A program made the position numbers and the translations under genes. Under the pieces are notes generated by a model that did not search any database, was not told the DNA's origin, and worked only from the letters and a program-made list of their open reading frames with translations. Below, piece by piece: positions 7,384-15,442 of a stretch of 43,307 nt of DNA. The first letter of the stretch is position 1. Each line of letters begins with the position of its first letter. The DNA comes from Clostridia bacterium. GTDB taxonomy: Bacteria; Bacillota; Clostridia; Oscillospirales; Acutalibacteraceae. The stretch covers positions 1 through 43,307 of the forward strand of contig JAGAOS010000074.1 in NCBI GenBank assembly GCA_017623575.1. Direction: 5' to 3'.

Positions 7384-8028
7384 TTACTCTCCTTTATGAA
7401 TACCCGTTACAGAGAATTTAACCCACTCTGCAATATTTACAGCGTGGTCACCAATACGCTCAAAATATTTGGCAATCATCAAAAGGTCAACGGCGTATTC
7501 TCCGTCTGCTTTGTTTTCGGATATCATTTTTATTAATATATTTTTCATTCTGTCAAAAGCATCGTCCACAATATCATCGTGTTCGGCTACAGAATTTGCA
7601 AGGGCAACATCCCCGTTTACATAAGCATCAATACTGTCGGTTACCATTTTGCAGGTTGCTTCAGCCATAGGCTTAAAATCAGAAAACTCTGCCCCTGTTT
7701 TACCGTTAAGAAATGGGATTATTTCGGCAATATCCTCTGCCTGATCGCCTATTCTTTCCATATCGGTTATCATTTTAAGGGCGGCGGAAATAACACGAAG
7801 GTCCTTGGCTACAGGCTGTTGCTGAAGCAAAAGCTTTAAGCAAATGGACTCAATCTCTCTTTCCATCTGGTCTATTTCGTGACCCTGCTCTTTTGCTTTT
7901 CTTGCGCCTTCCACATCGCCGTTTAACAATGCCTTGGCTACAAGGGCAATAAGCTCCTCACATTCAGCGCCCATTTGGGTCATCTTTTTATTCAGCACAT
8001 TAAGCTGCTCGTCAAATCTGCTTCTCAT
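7384..8028 (-). CDS. phoU: PhoU phosphate-signalling protein
   Basis: This 214-residue all-helical protein has two PhoU repeats, each with a metal-binding signature: ERIGDQAEDI in the first and ERIGDHAVNI in the second. It mediates between the Pst transporter and PhoR and keeps the kinase off when phosphate is ample. I chose the ATG at 8028 (MRSRFDEQL), preceded by AGGAAGG within the end of pstB and 4 nt after the pstB stop. The longer frame to 8109 would overlap pstB and lacks homology-like sequence. Its length matches the family. Confidence 0.95.
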   Translation of the reverse strand: MRSRFDEQLNVLNKKMTQMGAECEELIALVAKALLNGDVEGARKAKEQGHEIDQMEREIESICLKLLLQQQPVAKDLRVISAALKMITDMERIGDQAEDIAEIIPFLNGKTGAEFSDFKPMAEATCKMVTDSIDAYVNGDVALANSVAEHDDIVDDAFDRMKNILIKMISENKADGEYAVDLLMIAKYFERIGDHAVNIAEWVKFSVTGIHKGE

Positions 8029-8032
8029 AATA

Positions 8033-8788
8033 TTAACCAAACCTTCCTGTAATGTAATCCTCGGTACGCTTATCCTTCGGCTGAGAGAACAATTTCTCGG
8101 TTTCACCAAACTCCACTAACTCCCCAAGAAGGAAGAATGCCGTATTATCTGAAATACGAACTGCTTGCTGCATATTATGAGTTACTATAATTATAGTATA
8201 TTTTTGTTTCAATTGCAATGCAAGATCCTCAATTCTGGAGGTGGAAATTGGATCGAGCGCCGAAGTCGGCTCATCCATCAGTAAAACCTTAGGCTCTACG
8301 GCAAGGGCGCGGGCAATACAAAGTCGTTGCTGCTGACCGCCCGAAAGACCGAGAGCGTTCTTTTTAAGTCTGTCCTTTACCTCGTCCCAGATAGCCGCAC
8401 CCGTGAGTGCCTGCTCTACGATTTCGTCAAGCTTTACTTTGCTTGTAACGCCGTGTGTACGGGGACCGTAAGCGATATTATCGTAAATGCTCATTGGAAA
8501 AGGATTGGGCTTTTGAAACACCATACCAACATCACGGCGAAGCTCATTTACATCCACATCCTTATCGAATATGTTGCGACCGTTATAGCAAACCTCACCT
8601 GTGATTTTTACAATGGGAATAAGGTCGTTCATACGGTTAAGGGTTTTAAGAAATGTGGATTTGCCGCAACCCGAAGGACCAATCAGCGCCGTTATGCTCT
8701 TTTCGGGAATGGCGATGTTTATATCTTTTAATGCTTTATTTTCGCCGTACCAAAGACTTAAATCTTTAGCCGTCATTATTTCGCTCAT
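8033..8788 (-). CDS. pstB: Phosphate ABC transporter ATP-binding protein
   Basis: This 251-residue ATPase of the high-affinity PstSCAB phosphate importer shows Walker A (GPSGCGKST), a Q-loop ([11 protein letters not shown], the Pst-specific form), signature LSGGQQQRL, Walker [13 protein letters not shown] and the switch His in IIVTHNMQQ. It overlaps the pstA stop by 4 nt and is followed by phoU after 4 nt. The length and the NPFP signature make the PstB assignment firm. Confidence 0.97.
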   Translation of the reverse strand: MSEIMTAKDLSLWYGENKALKDINIAIPEKSITALIGPSGCGKSTFLKTLNRMNDLIPIVKITGEVCYNGRNIFDKDVDVNELRRDVGMVFQKPNPFPMSIYDNIAYGPRTHGVTSKVKLDEIVEQALTGAAIWDEVKDRLKKNALGLSGGQQQRLCIARALAVEPKVLLMDEPTSALDPISTSRIEDLALQLKQKYTIIIVTHNMQQAVRISDNTAFFLLGELVEFGETEKLFSQPKDKRTEDYITGRFG

Positions 8789-9624
8789 ACGCTTCTCCTT
8801 TTTGCAAAGTATTTGCCAACAAAGGTGGCAGATAGATTTATTAGTAATGTCAGTATCATTAAAATTGCGGCAATGGCAAAGGCAACGCCAAATTCGCCTT
8901 CCTCCTTGGCATAAACATAAAGAGCAACCGTTAAGGTAGCGCCGGGGGAGGTAAGTCCCGTTAAAATGCCATTAAGGGCGTGAGCAAAGCCTGCGGTAAA
9001 AAGCAGAGCCGCCGACTCACCAAAGATTCGACCGACAGAGAGTATACAACCCGTAATAACACCGTCCACACATCCCGGTAAAACTACGGTGCGGATAACA
9101 CGCCATTTTCCTGCGCCCAAGCCAAACGCGCCCTCGCGGTAGCTCTGCGGAACGGTTTTTAAGCTCTCCTGAGTGGTGCGCATTACGGTAGGAAGATTCA
9201 TAATAACGAGTGTTAAAGCACCTGCAAGCAGACTTGTGCCAAAGTTGTTGGAAAACAACAGCATACCTACAAGACCGTATATAATAGACGGTATACCCGA
9301 CAGCGTTTCGGCGGCATATTCTATAATAGCCACCAACCTTTTGTTTTTAGCGTATTCGGTAAGGTAGATTGCCGCACCAACGCCAAGGGGAAGTACAATA
9401 ACAAGCGTAGCAAGCACAATATAAACGGTGTTCAGAATATCGGGCAAAATGCCTATTCTTTCGGTTAAATAGCTCGGCTTGGTGGAAATCAGCTCCCAAG
9501 AGATATTGGGGATTCCGTTTATAAGCACATATCCCATAAGAAAAAGCACCAGCGCCGCAGTCAGCGCAGTACAAACAATCATTGCGCAACGCATTAAACC
9601 AATATATATTTTTCGTTTTTTCAT
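8785..9624 (-). CDS. pstA: Phosphate ABC transporter permease PstA
   Basis: This 279-residue inner-membrane permease has six TM segments and the ABC-permease EAA loop ([22 protein letters not shown]). I start at the ATG at 9624 (MKKRKIYIG), which has an AAGGAGA site 8-9 nt upstream. The longer frame to 9657 would lie inside pstC. It starts a few bases after the pstC stop, and its end overlaps pstB by 4 nt, so stoichiometric translation with PstC and PstB is expected. Confidence 0.95.
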   Translation of the reverse strand: MKKRKIYIGLMRCAMIVCTALTAALVLFLMGYVLINGIPNISWELISTKPSYLTERIGILPDILNTVYIVLATLVIVLPLGVGAAIYLTEYAKNKRLVAIIEYAAETLSGIPSIIYGLVGMLLFSNNFGTSLLAGALTLVIMNLPTVMRTTQESLKTVPQSYREGAFGLGAGKWRVIRTVVLPGCVDGVITGCILSVGRIFGESAALLFTAGFAHALNGILTGLTSPGATLTVALYVYAKEEGEFGVAFAIAAILMILTLLINLSATFVGKYFAKRRSV

Positions 9625-9628
9625 TATA

Positions 9629-10513
9629 TTATTTCTCCTTGTAATGGCTGTTATCACGCTTTAAGAAGAAATTCAGTGTAGCATTAATCAGCATAATAAA
9701 CAAAAATAGTACAAGAGCAATGGAGAACAAAGCATTCCTTTGCAGACTACCGGGGCTTGAATATGCCATTTCACTTGCAACAGCGGTGGTAAGAAAACGA
9801 ACGCTTTCAAAAAGGGAGGGCATATTAGCCACATTGCCCGCCACCATCATAACCGCCATTGCTTCACCGATGGCGCGACCTACACCAAGCACAACCGCGG
9901 CGGCAATACCGCTTTTTGCGGCAGGAACAGACACCTTAAAAAAGGTTTCTGTTGGTGTTGCGCCTAAAGCAAGAGATGCATCCTCATACTCTTTCGGAAC
10001 GGCATCAAGCGCTGTAATAGATACCTTTATAATGTTCGGCAGTATCATTACGGCAAGTACAATTATTGCCGCAAGCAGGCTGGCTCCGTCCGGCACATTA
10101 AAAATATCCCGAATTGCCGGTACAAGCACAAGCATACCCACAAGACCATATACAACCGACGGAATACCTGCAAGCAGATTTACGGCGGCTTCAATAACGG
10201 CTCTTATTTTTTTATTTGCCACTTTGGAAAGATACATAGCGGTAAAAAAGCCAATGGGCACACCAATTAATATTGCGCCTGCCGTTCCGTACACGCTTGT
10301 CAGTATAAAGGGTAATATACCATATTCAGGCTCGGCGGCGGTGGATGCCCACTCTTTGCCGAAAAGAAAATCCCAAAGTCCGATTTCCCTAATGGCGGGT
10401 ATACCCGATATAATCAGATATACTGTTATAAGCAGAACGCAGCCTACAGTTATTAAGCCCAGTATGAGAAATATGCCGTGTACAATATTCTCAAATAATC
10501 TGTTTTTCTTCAT
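9629..10513 (-). CDS. pstC: Phosphate ABC transporter permease PstC
   Basis: This 294-residue six-TM permease partners PstA. The EAA loop reads YEDASLALGATPTETFFKVSVP, and the N-terminal TM plus periplasmic segment (LWDFLFGKEWAST) is characteristic of PstC. An AAGAGG site precedes the ATG. It is separated from pstS by a 49-nt gap holding a stem-loop. Confidence 0.95.
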   Translation of the reverse strand: MKKNRLFENIVHGIFLILGLITVGCVLLITVYLIISGIPAIREIGLWDFLFGKEWASTAAEPEYGILPFILTSVYGTAGAILIGVPIGFFTAMYLSKVANKKIRAVIEAAVNLLAGIPSVVYGLVGMLVLVPAIRDIFNVPDGASLLAAIIVLAVMILPNIIKVSITALDAVPKEYEDASLALGATPTETFFKVSVPAAKSGIAAAVVLGVGRAIGEAMAVMMVAGNVANMPSLFESVRFLTTAVASEMAYSSPGSLQRNALFSIALVLFLFIMLINATLNFFLKRDNSHYKEK

Positions 10514-10526
10514 AGTTTAACCTCTT

Positions 10527-10555
10527 AAAGCGACGACCTTAACAGCCGTCGCTTT
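10527..10555 (-). promoter_or_regulatory. Stem-loop between pstS and pstC
   Basis: AAAGCGACG pairs with CGTCGCTTT across an 11-nt loop. It has no U-tract on the minus strand, so it is more likely an mRNA-stabilising or processing hairpin that raises PstS over the membrane subunits than a terminator. Confidence 0.5.
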
Positions 10556-10562
10556 GTTAAAA

Positions 10563-11363
10563 TTAGTTTGCAGGAACTACACCTGCGTCGCTGATAATAT
10601 CATTTGCCGCTTGGGAAGTAATGTAATCAAAAAACTTTTGAGCGCTTTCAGAAAGAGCTGAATCCTTTTTGGTTACCAGAACAAAGGGGCGCTGTACTAC
10701 ATAACTGCCGTTTTTAATGGTTTCCTCACTTGCCGCAATACCGCCTACGGTAAGAGGCTTTACGGTATCCTTAACAGAAGCAAGAGAAGCATAGCCAATT
10801 GCATTGGGGTTGCTTGCTACGGTTGTTATAACATCACCTGTAGAGGTCAGCTCCTGACGGTATTTGCACTTATCCTCGGTATCGGTGATAGACTCAAAGC
10901 CATCTCTTGTACCACTGCCTGCTTCGCGACCTATAAGCACAATTTCTGCATCATTGCCGCCAACCTCTTTCCAGTTTTTGATTTCACCGGTGTATATTTT
11001 AGCAATGCTTTCAACATTAAGGTCCGAAACGGGGTTTTGGGGGTTTACAATAATTGCAATGCCGTCATAGGCTAAGATTGTACCTTCAAGTCCGTTTACC
11101 TTTTCTTGCGTCTTGAGATTACGGCTTGCAAGACCTATGTCACATCTGCCTTCCTGCACCGCCTGAATGCCTGCGCCGGAGCCTATAGCATTGTAGGTTA
11201 CGGTAATGCCGCTTTCTGCCTCAAAGGCTTCGCCCAAAGCGCCGATAACCTTGTTCATTGATGTTGAGCCATCTGTTGCGACTGCTTCTTTGTTGCCACC
11301 GCATCCTGTAAGTGAACATACAATAAGCATTGCCACTGTGAGTAAACTGATAATTTTTTTCAT
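10563..11363 (-). CDS. pstS: Phosphate-binding lipoprotein PstS
   Basis: This 266-residue extracellular phosphate receptor for PstCAB has a signal peptide ending in the lipobox LTGC (Cys about 21), so it is lipid-anchored. Phosphate-binding motifs typical of PstS are present: DGSTSM near the N-terminus, IGSGAGIQAV, and REAGSGTRDGFE in the middle. AAGGAGA precedes the ATG. It is the first gene of the pst-pho operon and lies behind a composite TTTAC-type operator. Confidence 0.96.
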   Translation of the reverse strand: MKKIISLLTVAMLIVCSLTGCGGNKEAVATDGSTSMNKVIGALGEAFEAESGITVTYNAIGSGAGIQAVQEGRCDIGLASRNLKTQEKVNGLEGTILAYDGIAIIVNPQNPVSDLNVESIAKIYTGEIKNWKEVGGNDAEIVLIGREAGSGTRDGFESITDTEDKCKYRQELTSTGDVITTVASNPNAIGYASLASVKDTVKPLTVGGIAASEETIKNGSYVVQRPFVLVTKKDSALSESAQKFFDYITSQAANDIISDAGVVPAN

Positions 11364-11438
11364 TTTAAAAATCTCCTTTTAATTTATTATTGACTTTTTA
11401 TCTGTCGATTTTCCCGACTACAGTTATATTTTATAAAT

Positions 11439-11473
11439 CTGTTGTAAAATTCGTAATCAAATCGGCGTAAATT
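11439..11473 (-). promoter_or_regulatory. Putative PhoB-binding composite operator of pstS
   Basis: Read on the minus strand, TTTACG, GATTACG and TTTTACA are spaced 14 and 9 nt apart. The same spacing and most bases (24 of 35) recur upstream of the nptA-like gene at 13364-13398. A TATAAAATATAAC -10 region follows. The assignment to PhoB is inferred from shared position and the known TTTACA-type Pho boxes of Firmicutes. Confidence 0.65.
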
Positions 11474-11484
11474 CGGAGTAAAAA

Positions 11485-11511
11485 ATCGTCGCCTCACGCG
11501 GAAGCGACGAT
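11485..11511 (-). terminator. Terminator after the nptA-like gene
   Basis: ATCGTCGC (11485-11492) pairs with GCGACGAT (11504-11511). On the minus strand a run of six T follows. It separates the nptA-like gene from the pstS promoter directly below. Confidence 0.85.
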
Positions 11512-11541
11512 ATAATTATCAGTTCCTCATATTAAAGCGTT

Positions 11542-13290
11542 TTATACAAAAGAAAGATACTTTTTGGTATATTCCGCATATTTTTCTCTATAGAACTCAT
11601 TGTCGCTTCTGAGCATTTTCAAGGATTCGTGAAGATTCATATTTTGCTCCTTGGTATCCATAATGCAGCCCGCTATGTTGGAGCAATGGTCAGAAACTCG
11701 TTCCATATTGGTAATAAGGTCGCTCCAGACAAAGCCGGCCTCAATACCGCACTCACCTATGCGCAGGCGGTCAATATGACGGGTGCGTAAAAGCTCTTTC
11801 ATTCTGTCAATTACCTGCTCAAGAGGTTCTACAAGGTTTGCCTGTTCGGCGTTATTTTCTACAAATGCTTTATAAGATAGCGTTACGATTTCGTTGGTAG
11901 CCGCACACAGCGAATCCATTTCTGCCTTTGCGCCCTCAGAAAATACTATTCCTTTTTCGCGCATTTCCTCTGCCGATTCAAGAATATTTACGGCGTGGTC
12001 GGATATGCGTTCAAAATCACCGATTGCTTTAAGAAGCATAGATGCCATTGCGCCCTCGTTTTCATTAAGCTGTTTCATACTAAGCTTTACAAGATAACTG
12101 CCAATAACATCCTCAAGGTGATCTGTTTTGTCCTCTGCGGCACGAATTGCCTCTACCTTTGTTTTATCATAAGCGGCAAGGCAATCCACACCCATTTTCA
12201 AGGCATCGGTAGCAACCTTTGCCATATCACAGGTCAGGTTGTATGCACATTCCAAAGCAATGGCAGGGGTGGAAAGAAGTCTTTCATCAAGCTCGGATAC
12301 CTTTTCAACCTGCTCAGTATCGGGAATAAGTTTATATGCCAGCTTTTCAAGAAGTCCCGACATAGGAAGTAAAAGCAAGGTGCATACAATATTAAATATT
12401 GAGTGAGCCGTTGCAATACCGGCATAGGTTGCAGATTCATTAAGAAGTGCGGGAGCAAAAGCCGCCTTTACAACAGAAAATCCGGCAAGGCAGGCAATTG
12501 TTCCGATTACATTAAATGACAGATGAACAAGTGCCGCGCGTCTTGCATTTTTTGTTGTGCCAACCGAAGAAATCATTGCGGTAACACAGGTACCAATGTT
12601 TTGTCCCATAATAATAGGAATTGCCGCACCGTAGGAAACGGCACCGGTTGCCGCCAATGCCTGCAGAATACCAACAGAGGCAGAGCTGGACTGAATAATA
12701 GCGGTAAGCACCGCGCCCACAAGCACACCAAGGATAGGATTTTTGAACATTAAAAACATTTCCCCAAATGCGGGAATATCCTTAAGACCGGAAACGGCAT
12801 CGGTCATTGTTTCCATACCAAACATAAGGGTGGCAAAGCCAAGAAAAACCACGCCAATATCCTTTTTCTTATTGCTTTTAGTAAACATTACAAGAATAAT
12901 ACCAATAAGCGCAAGTATAGGGGTAAAAGAGGATGGCTTAAGCAGTTTAAGGAACATATTACTGCCCGAAATGCCGCTAAGGCTTAAAATCCACGCTGTA
13001 ACGGTAGTACCAATATTGGCGCCCATAATAACATGGATTGCCTGCTTCAGGGTCATAAGCTTTGAGTTTACAAAGCCCACAACCATAACCGTTGTTGCAG
13101 AAGAGCTTTGAATAACAGCGGTTACGCCAAGACCTGTAAGCAAACCGGCAAGCTTGCCTGTGGTAAGCTTGCCTATCATAATTTCAAGCTTACTGCCTGC
13201 GCTTCGCTCCAAGGCGTCGCCCATAAGGTTCATTCCAAAAAGGAACAAGCACAATCCGCCTATAAGCGTAAGTACATCAAAAATGTTCAT
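11542..13290 (-). CDS. Na+/phosphate cotransporter with PhoU-like C-terminal domain
   Basis: This 582-residue protein is of the NptA/YjbB family. Residues 1-310 form two inverted membrane repeats, each with a QSSSA motif (AVIQSSSATT and AIIQSSSASV) and a GxNIGTT/GQNIGTC motif. Residues about 340-560 form a helical PhoU-like domain (GDFERISDHAVNI, TNMERVSDHCSNI). The domain order matches the family. It probably provides lower-affinity Na+-coupled phosphate flux alongside Pst. It has its own Pho-box cluster upstream and a terminator downstream, so it is a separate unit of the same regulon. Confidence 0.92.
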   Translation of the reverse strand: MNIFDVLTLIGGLCLFLFGMNLMGDALERSAGSKLEIMIGKLTTGKLAGLLTGLGVTAVIQSSSATTVMVVGFVNSKLMTLKQAIHVIMGANIGTTVTAWILSLSGISGSNMFLKLLKPSSFTPILALIGIILVMFTKSNKKKDIGVVFLGFATLMFGMETMTDAVSGLKDIPAFGEMFLMFKNPILGVLVGAVLTAIIQSSSASVGILQALAATGAVSYGAAIPIIMGQNIGTCVTAMISSVGTTKNARRAALVHLSFNVIGTIACLAGFSVVKAAFAPALLNESATYAGIATAHSIFNIVCTLLLLPMSGLLEKLAYKLIPDTEQVEKVSELDERLLSTPAIALECAYNLTCDMAKVATDALKMGVDCLAAYDKTKVEAIRAAEDKTDHLEDVIGSYLVKLSMKQLNENEGAMASMLLKAIGDFERISDHAVNILESAEEMREKGIVFSEGAKAEMDSLCAATNEIVTLSYKAFVENNAEQANLVEPLEQVIDRMKELLRTRHIDRLRIGECGIEAGFVWSDLITNMERVSDHCSNIAGCIMDTKEQNMNLHESLKMLRSDNEFYREKYAEYTKKYLSFV

Positions 13291-13342
13291 TTACACAACC
13301 TCTTATCTTTATAATCTGTTTTTTAAACGCATTTTGCCTGTA

Positions 13343-13409
13343 TTTTACAATTATTTTACATTCCGTGTGTAAAATCGGTAATCGCATCCTTGTAAAATCC
13401 GTGTAAAAT
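13343..13409. promoter_or_regulatory. Pho-box cluster upstream of the nptA-like gene
   Basis: TTTTACA occurs on the plus strand at 13343 and 13354 (11-bp period). On the minus strand TTTTACA/GATTACC elements lie at 13398-13364, with one more TTTTACA 11 bp further upstream. The minus-strand block aligns with the pstS operator. The 11-bp phasing is that known for PhoP/PhoB boxes in Bacillus. Confidence 0.65.
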
Positions 13410-13416
13410 AAAATGA

Positions 13417-13463
13417 AAAATCTGCAATAAAAGGATAGAAAAGCCCTTTCGTTGCAGATTTTT
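13417..13463. repeat. Dispersed terminator-like hairpin, copy B
   Basis: AAAATCTGCAATAAAAGG pairs with CCCTTTCGTTGCAGATTTT. It shares its arms, and the downstream ATAAATATTAGTCAGATAAA tract, with the copy at 24472-24520. Here it lies upstream of the nptA-like gene, next to its Pho boxes. Confidence 0.75.
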
Positions 13464-13717
13464 ATGTTTATAAATATTAGTCAGATAAATTATAGTTTAG
13501 TGGTGAGTAGCGGCTTTCTTTTAGCCGTCCCCGGACGGCCTTATAAACCGCAAATTTGTGCTTACATACCACAATTTATCGCTTGCTTTATGGGCGCGGA
13601 ACGAGATATAGTCTAAAGATTAAAACCATCCCGCAAAAAGGGAACGCTTGGCGTTCACGGCTGTTTTTTTACAGCCCCTTTCTTATCTTTATTTATATTT
13701 TCAGTAAATATTAATCT
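13464..13717. other. Gene-free spacer with palindromes
   Basis: No open frame with a ribosome binding site was found. It contains a GCCGTCCCCGGACGGC palindrome near 13522-13540 and a GGCTGT/ACAGCC hairpin with a T7 loop near 13660-13676 that may end the minus-strand LRR gene. Pieces such as CACAATTTATCGC recur in the spacer near 24690, showing a shared mosaic repeat family. Confidence 0.5.
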
Positions 13718-14128
13718 CTACTCCACCGCAAAGGGTATGTTATTTTCTTTTGCATACCATTCGGCATAGCTACCCTTTGGCGCGTGAATTTTAAGCTCAT
13801 CACAGCCGTAAAATGCGGCATTACCAATAAAAACAATGCTGTTGGGAATATAAATGCTTTTAAGACCTTTACAATGAGCAAAGGTGGAGGGCGGAATATC
13901 TGTAATGCCCTCGGGTATGGAAATGCTTGTAAGGGCGGTACAGCCCGAAAAAGCACAGTGCCCAATATATGTAACGCTTTTTGGTATGGAAATATTTATA
14001 ATTTCCGAATGGTCTTTGAAGGTGAAGATTGGAATATAGGTAACACCATAGGGAATAACAACCTCTTTGGCTGTGCCTGTATACTTTTTTAAAACACCGT
14101 TTTCAATTGTAAAATCACTGTTTGGCAT
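13718..14128 (-). CDS. Small BspA-like leucine-rich repeat protein
   Basis: This 136-residue protein has three to four LRR_5 repeats of about 23 residues (pattern SIPxSVTYIGxxAFxGCxxLTSI). There is no signal peptide or anchor, unlike large surface BspA proteins, so it may be cytoplasmic or a remnant of a longer gene. It ends with APKGSYAEWYAKEN, the usual terminal capping segment of such proteins. A GGGGGGA site precedes the ATG. The ligand is unknown. It is transcribed away from the signalling cluster that starts at 14405. Confidence 0.8.
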   Translation of the reverse strand: MPNSDFTIENGVLKKYTGTAKEVVIPYGVTYIPIFTFKDHSEIINISIPKSVTYIGHCAFSGCTALTSISIPEGITDIPPSTFAHCKGLKSIYIPNSIVFIGNAAFYGCDELKIHAPKGSYAEWYAKENNIPFAVE

Positions 14129-14299
14129 ATAATCCCCCCGCTACTGATATTATTAAAATTATTATAACATAAAACTATATTTTTTATCAAGATATAAAAC
14201 GGTGTGTAAAAACCATATACCCAATAATTGCGCAGAGCTTTTTACAATGATTAACTACAGCTTATACAATAAAATTTGCTTAATTTCACCTTAAATATA

Positions 14300-14328
14300 T
14301 TGCTTTTTTAAGGGGGAATTGTTATAAT
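14300..14328 (+). promoter_or_regulatory. Promoter of the signalling/SEDS-PBP cluster
   Basis: TTGCTT (14300-14305), 17 nt, TATAAT (14323-14328), giving a start near 14335 and a leader of about 70 nt before the first gene. No other comparable promoter was noticed inside the eight-gene run. The remainder of 14129-14299 is AT-rich with no evident gene. Confidence 0.6.
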
Positions 14329-14404
14329 TAAGTATATTATGATGGCATATTATATATAATTGTATTTTAGCACGATTTTTGGCAAAATCAGGAGGTATTT
14401 TATA

Positions 14405-15409
14405 ATGAATATTGAAGAAATTCGCAGTATGCAAAGTAATCCTCTGGGTTGCAAGGTGGTTGCAGATAAAACTATGCTTGGTGGCGTTTCCACACCGGTT
14501 TTAAACGCTATGGTTGTTATGAACAAAAATGAGTTTCACAATGATTATAAGGGTCCCCGCGGTCTGCGCGCCTTAGAGGAGCAGTATAAATCCCTGAGCT
14601 TTCATTGCAGCGACTGTGTTTTTCCCTTTTATCAGGCTTTTGGAGAAAAAGAATACGGCGTTTTTTCCTTTTATGTTTCGGATGATTGGAAGGGTCTTAA
14701 CCAGCTGGATACCCCCCTTTCCTCAGACCTTGCATTGGATATTTTCCGTAATCTAATTAAGCTTTTGATTAAATACAGCAATAGCGCCGTTAATGCCAAA
14801 ACATATAATCCCCTTTTATTTATTTGCCTTGAAAGTGTTTATGTTCGTTTAAATGATGAGGGTCTGGTGCAGGATATGAAGCTGCTTCCTCTTCCCTACA
14901 AAACCGACTGTGAATATATTGGTATGCCCCGCGATGCATATATGACAAAATCAGATGTTTCTGTTGATATTTTTATGGCGGCATATTTGTATTTAAGCCT
15001 TAAATACCCTAATAACGAGCCCTTTAAGGAGGATGACTACTCTGATTACGATTCCTTGGCAGAATGCTGTCTTTCGCTTTTTGCTCAGCGTCGCCCAAGC
15101 CTTGATAAGCTGGCAGAAGCCCTTGATATTGATTGTGATTCAGACGGCTCATTTATTAAAAAAGAAAAAACTCCTCCTGTAATGCCCGTTAAAGAGGAGT
15201 ATGATGAAGATGATGTTTATGACTATGATTATGAGGATGAATCCAAGCCCAAAAAGCCGGGTGCTCTTACAAAAATCCTTGAACAGGGTAAAAAAGGCTT
15301 AAAAAAAGGCGCCAAAAGCATTACAGGCGCTATATCGGATGTTAAGGGCAAGCTTGACAATATGCTTTCTACCGAGCGCGGTGACAGCACCGAAGAGGAA
15401 GAGGATTAA
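14405..15409 (+). CDS. Unknown acidic protein, possible degenerate pseudokinase
   Basis: This 334-residue protein starts at the ATG at 14405, behind a perfect AGGAGG; the frame to 14360 would be longer but lacks a site. Residues 1-235 are globular; the segment with DVSVDIFMAAYLYLSLKY and SLAECCLSLFAQRRPSLDKLAEAL resembles the late helices of a protein-kinase C-lobe, but I see no HRD or DFG, so a pseudokinase is only a suggestion. Residues 250-280 are strongly acidic (EEYDEDDVYDYDYEDE). A basic amphipathic stretch (KGLKKGAKSITG) follows, then an acidic end. First gene of the eight-gene cluster, 33 nt before the kinase gene. Confidence 0.75.
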   Translation: MNIEEIRSMQSNPLGCKVVADKTMLGGVSTPVLNAMVVMNKNEFHNDYKGPRGLRALEEQYKSLSFHCSDCVFPFYQAFGEKEYGVFSFYVSDDWKGLNQLDTPLSSDLALDIFRNLIKLLIKYSNSAVNAKTYNPLLFICLESVYVRLNDEGLVQDMKLLPLPYKTDCEYIGMPRDAYMTKSDVSVDIFMAAYLYLSLKYPNNEPFKEDDYSDYDSLAECCLSLFAQRRPSLDKLAEALDIDCDSDGSFIKKEKTPPVMPVKEEYDEDDVYDYDYEDESKPKKPGALTKILEQGKKGLKKGAKSITGAISDVKGKLDNMLSTERGDSTEEEED

Positions 15410-15442
15410 AAAGCATTAAAATCACACAAAGGGGGATTTGCT

